Below, in pieces: positions 1 through 9,000 of a stretch of DNA of 16,201 bases; the first letter of the stretch is position 1; the number at the start of each line of letters is the position of its first letter. Below the pieces are notes generated by a model. It was not told where the DNA came from. It saw only the letters and a list, made by a program, of their open reading frames with translations, and made no database searches. Source of the stretch: an uncultured Christensenella sp. (GTDB taxonomy: Bacteria; Bacillota; Clostridia; Christensenellales; Pumilibacteraceae); assembly GCA_910577945.1 (NCBI GenBank), contig CAJTNI010000033.1, positions 1-16,201 on the forward strand, given 5' to 3'. Position numbers and translations under genes: made by a program.

Positions 1-3000
1 GGCGCGATTACGCGCGGCACGGGCTTGAATATTCCCGTAAACGCCAGCTACATTGCGGAAGACCCCGACGGCTCGCCCAAGACCAACGTGTTCTTCACCA
101 ACGGCGCATCCAACGCGGATACGCTCACCACGGGCAACAATGTGGCGGCGCTTTATCTCAACGAGGCGTGCACGATTTCGGCGCGCGATTATCTCGATTG
201 GACCGTAAACAATGCAAATACCATAACCGTAACGTCGGTCAAAAAGTACCCGCGCGCCAGCGTAGGCAACAATACGAGCACTGCCGACGGCGATTTGGTA
301 TTGTATGCCAAGGTGCGCGACGCTTTCGGCAACGTCGGCGAATCGCGTATTTGGAGCGTAATTAAGTTTACGCTCAGGGTTTCTCCCGACCAACCGACGA
401 AACGCGCTAACTGCGTTCTGACCGATATAGGCAACGCGCAGTACGCAAACCAGGTATTTTTGGGTACGTCTAAGGAGTTGCCTGCCGGCGGTAGCATGGA
501 CGACGCAACGGCGGAAAACCTGTACAGCCCCAACGGCGGCGGCAATTATACAGTACTGATTAAAAAACCGTTGCAGCTTTTGCGTTCGAGCGGTTCGACG
601 AGCAACGAGAACGACGTCAAAGTAACCATAAAGGCAAAGGACCTTTTGGACAGCGTAAAGCAAAGCGCGGCGACGGGCGGCGAGTACGACAGAGTGCTCA
701 TCGCAATCAACGACACCGCCAAGATTAACCCCAACGACCGCAACCGCGTGGTCAAGGTCGCGGAGTACGACGCCAACTCGGTGGCGGTGGCATACGGCCC
801 TACGGGCACGCGCCTTGCCAACGTGTTCGAAACCGTGACGCTTGTCGGTATCAACGCGCGCAACGATTATCAAACGCTCTCCGCCACGCTGTACGTGGTA
901 GAGCGCGCGTCCACACGCGGAACAAACTATCAATATTCCAAGATAAACACAATCTCCGTTCAAATCGTTTTCAAGGTAGATAATACGCGTCCGACGCTCA
1001 ACGCCGACGCGATAAACGGCAAGTTTGCAGAGCTCGAAACGCTCAAAGACACCGTAATCAACCTCAACGATTATTTTGCGGACGAGGATAACCCCGTAAT
1101 CGACGCGAGCACGCACCGCATTATCGACGTTAAAGTGCCCGAGTACGAGTTTATTCAGTTCAACAAGTACGGCACGGTTTTAAATACCCGCAACCCCGAC
1201 AAAACCTCGTACTACAACATAGTCAAGAAAACGCCGACGGCGGCGGAGCTCAACAAGGCGTATACCGAAACGGGTACGCTCGGCACCGGCAACGAGACAT
1301 ATTTCAAGCCGTCGTATATAAGCACGGGCGCATCGTCCGACGCGTACGTTCGCTATTCGTTCAGCGGCGCGACGCTCACGCTTACGGGGCTTCGCGCGAC
1401 GTACGATATGTACAACGCGGCGCGTACGGGATACCGTCCCGCGATAAGCGGCAATACGAGCGGCGTAACGCAGGCGACGGACGGCACGCAGGCTAATGCG
1501 GGCGACTTTTACATTCTCGTCAATCTGCAAGACCTCAACGATACCAACGACCGAGGTATTTGGTTGCCTATCGCGTTGCGCGTAAAGAACAGCGCGCCCA
1601 CCGCCACCGACGTGGAGCGCGGACAGCAGGCGCAGGGCTCTATGCCGACGGCGAAGGGCAGAGCGACCGACGTTTTTTACTTTACGCCCATGGGCATTAC
1701 GGTAGACCGTAAGCTCAACGCAATCGGCAAGCGCAAGGACGCGGACGGCAACCTCGTCAGCGACGTCAACGCGCTCGCTGCGGACGCGGATAACTTTTTC
1801 TATACGTCGATGACGGGCAACGGCAAGCTCAACGAGCTCGTTACGCTCGTGCCCGACGCGAACAAGAAAGATTACTCGTACGTTCAGGGCGGCGTCGCCA
1901 ACAACGACAACGGCGAGTATTTCAGCGTCGAAACCGAAAAGATTTACATTCCCGAATCGTATTTCGGCGGCAGGTTGGATATAAACGATTATAAGGGCGC
2001 AAACGGCGAAAATCTCGAAACAGTGGGCGGCGTTGATTACGTAAAAATCGACGGCTTGAAGGTCACGCTTAACGGCTGGACGCACAACAGATATTTCTAC
2101 GCGCCCGTAAACGTGCAGGACAGCGCGAAGCTCGCGGGCGAGCAGACGACGGTGTATATCGCCGTGTACGTGGAAAATACCACGCCCAACGCGCTCGACA
2201 ACACGACGGGCAAGAAGGTCGCCGAAATCGAGTATAACGTAAACGGCAAAAAGGTTGCGTCCAAGTACGACGCCAACACGCATATCGTAACGTACGACGT
2301 GCCCGTGCATTCCACGATGCTCATTACGCCCTACGACGTTTTGACCGACTTGGATATGACGCGCAACGGCACGGTCGAGTATCCCGCGCAGGGCTTTACG
2401 CTCAACGGGCTTTCGGGCGTGTACTCGGAAACGACAAAGACGTTTACCGTAGACGGAACGGCGAACGAAAGCGACGTAAAAGAGCATAGCATTGCGGGCA
2501 TTGCCACCGCCGACAACGTTAAGAACAGCGGATACGATTACAGTTCGAGCGCGTACAGAACGGCGCTCGCCGATACGCTTGCCGACCTCGGCACTACGAG
2601 CAGCTTCGGGTACGACGCCATGGGCAAGCCCGATAATAAAAATTGCATAGCGGAAAGCAATGCGTTCGAAACCCCCGTCGCGGCGCGCGACGTCGGTATC
2701 GACAGGCTGTATTTCGAGCGCCCCAACGACGGCGACAAGCTCGACGGGTTTACGTTCAACCCGTACACGGGCAACTATAAGCTGACCGATTCGTTCGTGC
2801 GTCCCGTAATAGTCAACGATTCGTATATCAAGTATTGGTTCGGCAACGAGCTGGTAATGGGCGATTCGTACAATCTCGACTTTATCGTAATCGAAGCGAG
2901 CCAGCGCACGACCGCGGGCGCGCCCGTCGAGATAACGCTTAACGTGAGAGACCGCACGGGTGCGGGCGCGTTCGGCGACGCAAGCGGTATCACTAAGATT

Positions 3001-6000
3001 ACCGTCAGAATCAACGTAATCAACAGCACGCCGTACGTGAGCGAGGAAAACGTAAAAAAGGTGTTTACGCTCGCTACGTCGCCCGTGTACGCCGCCGACA
3101 ATTCGGTATATCCGTCCACGCTCGTCATAAGTGCCAGCGCGCTCTTGACCGATAACGAGGGCGACCCCGTATCGTTCTATCCCAACAGCTGGTCGGTCGT
3201 CGACGGCGAGTATACGCTCGTCAACGGCGTAAAGCAATGGAATAACGTCACCGACGAGCACGGCAACAGATACGAGGGCAAGTACGTCAACGTAAGCCTG
3301 ACGTCCAAGGAGATGACCATTACGGCGCTCAACTCTACGCAGAACGTTCCGCACGGCTTGTTCGTGCTGTTCAATGCGACGGACGGACGCAGCACCAATC
3401 CCAACGACGTTTCGCAGCTTTTGATACAGATAGAGGTGCTCAATGCGCCCATATCGGTCGATTACGGCGCGACGGGCTTCGAAAAGCTGTATTACGACGA
3501 AATCAATCCCAATAATTTCTACAACATGTGGACGATTAGCTCGCGCAATCAGTCCGACAAGACGGCAAGCCGTTACTTTGCGTCGAGCGCAATAGCGGCG
3601 GGCTACCTCAAAGACGCCAGATACGGCGTCGGCGCGTCCGACGCGCAGGTCAAGACCATGATTACCGACACCGACGGACTGCAAACCGCCGTGCTCGCGC
3701 CCGTTGTCAGCCCCGGCGCGCCGTTTGCGACGCGTGCGTACGTCAACGTAATCAAAGACGAAAGCGGCAACGTTCTCGACAAGATAAACGGCAATATCGT
3801 CGATTATTCGTACTATGTGCCGTACGCGAAAGAGCCCAGCCAGGTCGGCACTAACGACCCCGTGGGCGTGCTTATCGGCTGGATAAGACCGAACGGCACG
3901 GGCGCGGTCAACACGGGCGATTACATCAACGCGTTCGACGTACTGTATTTCGTAGACGTTGACGGCGACGGCAGCGTCGAAAAATACAGCGCTAGCGAGC
4001 TGCGCGGCGCAAACGCGTCGGTCGTAAACAACAATCCCGAAAAGTTCTTCGACAGCGAAGGGCGGTGGATTGTATCCGATTGGGCGGTAGTTATTTCGCC
4101 CAAAGCGGCGTTCGCGTCGGATACGTATTTGCAGCTCGGCGTAATGGCGCGCGACAGCGCGGAGTTCGGCGGCGATACCGCGGGTATTCCCACGGGATAC
4201 AACGGCTTGCGCGATATCGACTCCGACCAAAACGTCAATCCTGCGAGCCGTATCAAAGTAGACGGCTTCGGATATTTGCAGTTCCAAATGTTCGTAAAGG
4301 ACACGGGTATCATCTCGATGGACTACTACGACAATTTCAACGGGTACTACACCGTTGCCGACGGGCAAAATTCGAGCGTCAGCTATATTTCGACGTACGA
4401 CGGCGACAGCGGCTCGGTGTATCCGTCCACGCTCGACAGCATTTATCGCAACGGCAACAATACGATTACGACGGGCTCGGGCGACAGCGTAATCAAGCAG
4501 CGCGGCGCGGGCGACAGAGACTTTACCGACGCGGGCACGAATTCGGGCGCGGAGTACAGCTCCTCGCTTACGGACGGCGATGCGGCGTTGGTAGGCGCGT
4601 TCAGATACTCGCGCACGATAGAGATATCGGGCGAGCGCAAAATGGAGAACAAGGTTAACACCAACTACACCTATATCCCCATGAGCTATTTCGCGCTCAA
4701 AAACGACCTTACGGACGCGCCCGCCGCGGACGGCAGCTATACGTATCCCGACAAGAGCTATATTGCGTACAACGTAAACAGCCTCGTCCCGTATGCGCGC
4801 GGCGATATCACAAAGATAGCGTCGGCTATTACGATTAGCGACGGCATTCAGTCGTGGTCGGGCGATAAGCTGTTCAGCAACCCGTACGTCAACTTTACCG
4901 CTTACGACGCGTATGAGGCGAGCGTGGGCGGCGGCGGCAAGCTCAACACGAGCAACGCGGGCTACGCGGCGTCGCTCAACCAAGGTTATTTCAACAAGTG
5001 TCTCGCCGTTACGACGGTAGGCGACGCGGGCGCAAACGGGTATATTCCCGCGGGTATTTCCTCGTCGTCCGCCAATGCTCAAAACCTCGTGGGCAACGGG
5101 CATTTGATGTATCTTGCGGGACAGCAGCAGCGTTTGCAGGAAAACATGTTCGGCATAGGTATTTCCAAAAAGGATACCCGTGCGAGCGCGACCAATCTCA
5201 CCATGACGATAGCGGTCGCTCAGTGCCAATACGTGGACGGCGTCAGCGGTTCGCCGAGCGGCACGACGGTATACACCTCGGGCGACAGCGCGAATTTCAA
5301 CCCGAGCATGTATCAAGCGCGCATTACGCTTAACCTGCATATCGGCAACAGCCCTATCAAGCTCGAAAACGGCGTTACCGCGGGCGAGGACGGATATCAC
5401 ATGGACGTGTCGCTCGTCAACGGCGAAAGCGCCTGGAATGTCGACCTTATCCGCACGGGCGCGGCGGCGTCCGGTCAGCCTCGCACCTCGACCGTAACGT
5501 TCGGCGACGAGGATATCGTGACCGTCAACGGTGCGGTCGATTACGAGCGTTCCGACAAAGCGTATTTCTACACCGATTCGGTCAAAAAGCATTCGGCTTG
5601 GACGGGCGGCAAGACCGCGTACGAAAGAGTCGCGCAGGTTACGACGCCCGATAACATAAAGGGCAAGGCGGTGTTCAAAAACACGTCCTCCGACGCGTCG
5701 GCTCAGGCGTCTATTGCCAAGTATTACGGCAAAAACAGCGGGCTCACCGTCGAGGACCTCAACAGCGTAAAATTCGACCAAAGCGGTAACGACGTTTTCG
5801 GCAATTATCAGCCGAACGGCGGTATTTACGGCGCGAACAACGGCGTAAACGGCAGCGGCAACGACGGTTACAGCGGGTATTTCGGCGTTTCGTTCTCCGA
5901 AACGGCGCAGCGCGTTTCCATTTCGCCGCTTGCGAAAACGGTGATTAATCGCGACGCGCCCGGATATCCCAAGTTCAACACCGATACCGAGGTCAAAAAG

Positions 6001-9000
6001 TTCTATGCCGAGCGCGGTTTGGTGGTCGCGGCTACCGAGCGCGGTTCGGACGGCGTAGTTTACGCGACGCGCGCCTACTACCCGTTGCGCGTGCTCGTTT
6101 ACGACGATTGCGGCTCGGGCTGGGGCGAGGGCTCGTACGTGTCCTTGGAAATTCGCGTGTTCGTAGAGGACGCCGCGCCCAAGCTGGCATCCAACCTCGA
6201 AAACACGACTGCCGTCAACAACGGCAATAAGTCAATCAATATTTCGCTCGCGGTCGGTTCGGAATACAGACTGAACGTGGCGGATTTGATTACCGACAGC
6301 GATTTGCTTGCCAATGCGAGCAAGGGCGAGACGTATTGGAAAACCACTTACGACGACCTCAAAAACAAGCCCGCGGGCGACAGGACGGCGATAGAGAACT
6401 TTGCGCTCGAAACGCGCGACTACTTTAAATCGCCTTACACAAATTGGACGGCGTCCAACAACGCCGCGCTGTTGAGCGGCAACGCGGGATTCAGCGACGG
6501 TCAGAGCTTCCGCCTTACGGGCGCGGCGCTCGACGCGGCTATTGCAGCCATGCCCGACGTAGTTATGTACATGGACATGGGCGCGAGCATTCCGTCGCTC
6601 GTCGGCAACGGCAACAATACGTATATCCCGTTCGACAACACCATAGTCATACGCGTAAACCGTCGTACGGTGTACGACCGCAACGGTGTGGCGGTATCGC
6701 AAAACGATTTCTCGTTCAAGATTACGTTTACAGACAGCGCCGACAACAGGAGCGGCACGCTCACAATCAACCTGCACGTAACCAACCAAGCTCCCACGGC
6801 GCGCACGCAGGGCGTTAAATCCACGCTTAAAATGCGCGTGGGCGACACCTTCACGGTAATGACGACTCCCGCCGACGAATTCTTTGCAGGCACGACCTCG
6901 TCCAACGCGTCGTACTCGGTCAAGAATTACGATTTGCGCAGCCGTCGCAACGAGAGCATGGCGGCGATTACCGAAGGGCTGCTTTCCGGGTACAGAGCGT
7001 TGAACTCGGCAAACCTCATGCGCGACGAGTACAGGCTCACCGATTACCGCAGGAACGACCCTACGGGCAAGCATTTGGGTTACTACGCGGTTGCCACCGA
7101 CGATACGCCGTGGTCTAACCGTATAGAGAATATCCATACCAACACCAACTATCTGACGGGCACGCCGTACGACCAAATCCCGCTCGAAAGCGACGGCAGC
7201 GGTCCTTACGCGCTCAACTACTTGATTACCGCGCGCAGCGCCTGCGTCGATATGCCGCTCACGATAGTTATTATCGACGGCGACGGCGGACGGCTATCGT
7301 ACACCATGTATATTACGGTCGAAAGCTCCGTGCCCAAGCCGATAATGTACGCCGACGAGAACGTGTCGCCTATAAACGACGGCTTGTACAGAGTGGACGA
7401 CAGCACGACGCCCGTTCTTTGGGGCAAGGGCGAGTCCAAGCCCGCCGAGTTCGGCAAGCAGCAAGAGGGCGTGTTCCAACTGTTTATGTCCGCGTACGCC
7501 GAAGGCTCTAAGACCGATTACAAGGACGTCACGCTCAGCGGCAGCGGCAGAAAAGTTCGCGCATTCGGCAGGATACAAATAGATATCAACAAAGTGGCGT
7601 ACGACCCCGACAAGCTCGATAACGACACAATCGCGCTGTACGACGACGCGGCGACGCCTAAGTTCATGTTTAACGATATCGCCATGGCGACCGAAAACGA
7701 TTTGCGGTTTACAAACGACAAGCTTATCGTAGACGTCGCCGAGGACGGCACGAGCTTTACCGTAACGTGTCTCGGATTCGACGTGAACGAGGACTACGGC
7801 GAGCTAACGTTCTACGTGCGCGACGGCGGCAACAACAAGCTGGAAAACGCTTTGCCCATAACTCTGCGCATCAGCACGCTGTATTCGGCGCTTACAAACT
7901 CCAATATTTACAGCACCACCACCATCCAAAACGGCACTGTGCGCATTACGTCCGCCGACACGGTGTACGTCAAGCCGATTGACACGTATCTCGGCAACGG
8001 CGTAAATCCGAGCGACGACGACTACGCGAAAATCGGCGAGTCCAGCACGTATAAATTCCTCAAATACGCGGGCATGGACGAATCGGTCGACCAAGACCCC
8101 GCCAAGAGCGGCGCGCGCATAACCGACCCCGACGTGGAGGCAAACACCGCAAACCTCACTTACGACGTGCGTATCTATGCGCTCATGAACAATACGGACG
8201 GAGAAATTTCCGCTATGTCGTTGGAGGACGCGTCCAAGCTGTTCGATATCAACCGCAACTCGGGTTATTTCAGGCTCGCCGATAAAAACGACAGCGAGGT
8301 CAGCAAATACCTCATCGGCGGCAGGAACAGCACGGGCGGCAGCTACACGGCAAGCGACCGCGAGGTATTGGCGTATATCAACAAGTATTTCGAGTTCTCG
8401 GTCGGTTCGGACGGCGTTTCGCTCGACCTGCAACCGATAACCGCGACCGATTCCGCCAAGCCGTTGCTGTTCTATGTGGAAACCGAAAAGGTGGTCGGCA
8501 GCCGCTCCGTGCGCCCCGACGACAGCTACCCGATAGCCGCCGGTTCGATATTCTACGTCGAGGTCAAGGACTCCGCGCCGCTTGCCAACACGTACGAGGA
8601 CGCGTTGAAATTTAAGGGCAAGGTCGGCGAAAGCGCGATATTCCCCATATTCGACATGTCCAATCCGTACGCGTCGCTGTTTACCGACTCCGACGAAGGC
8701 GATTTCGTATCGGTCAAGGGCTTCGACCCGAACAGCCAATCGTCGGCGGATTACGACGCCGCGCTCAAAGACGCGAATTGCGAATGGCAGGGCGGCAAGG
8801 GCACGAACAAGACGCAGGCGATATCCATACTCGTCAACAACGGCGACGAGCCGATTAAAATCAAGGACGGGTTCAACAACAATAAGGAATACGAGGTTCC
8901 CGCGCGCTCGCTGATGATAAACGTCAACCGTCGTATCGACGTGCGCGCCGAGGACGGCAGCTATCTCGAAGAGGTCGAACTGCCCGTAATAATCACGGGC

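Noticed and set aside
1180..5781. Minus-strand open frame of 1533 codons as a real gene
   Set aside because: It is exactly in register with the sense codons, is rich in Arg, Val and Ala without domain features, and is explained by absence of TTA, CTA and TCA codons in the sense gene.
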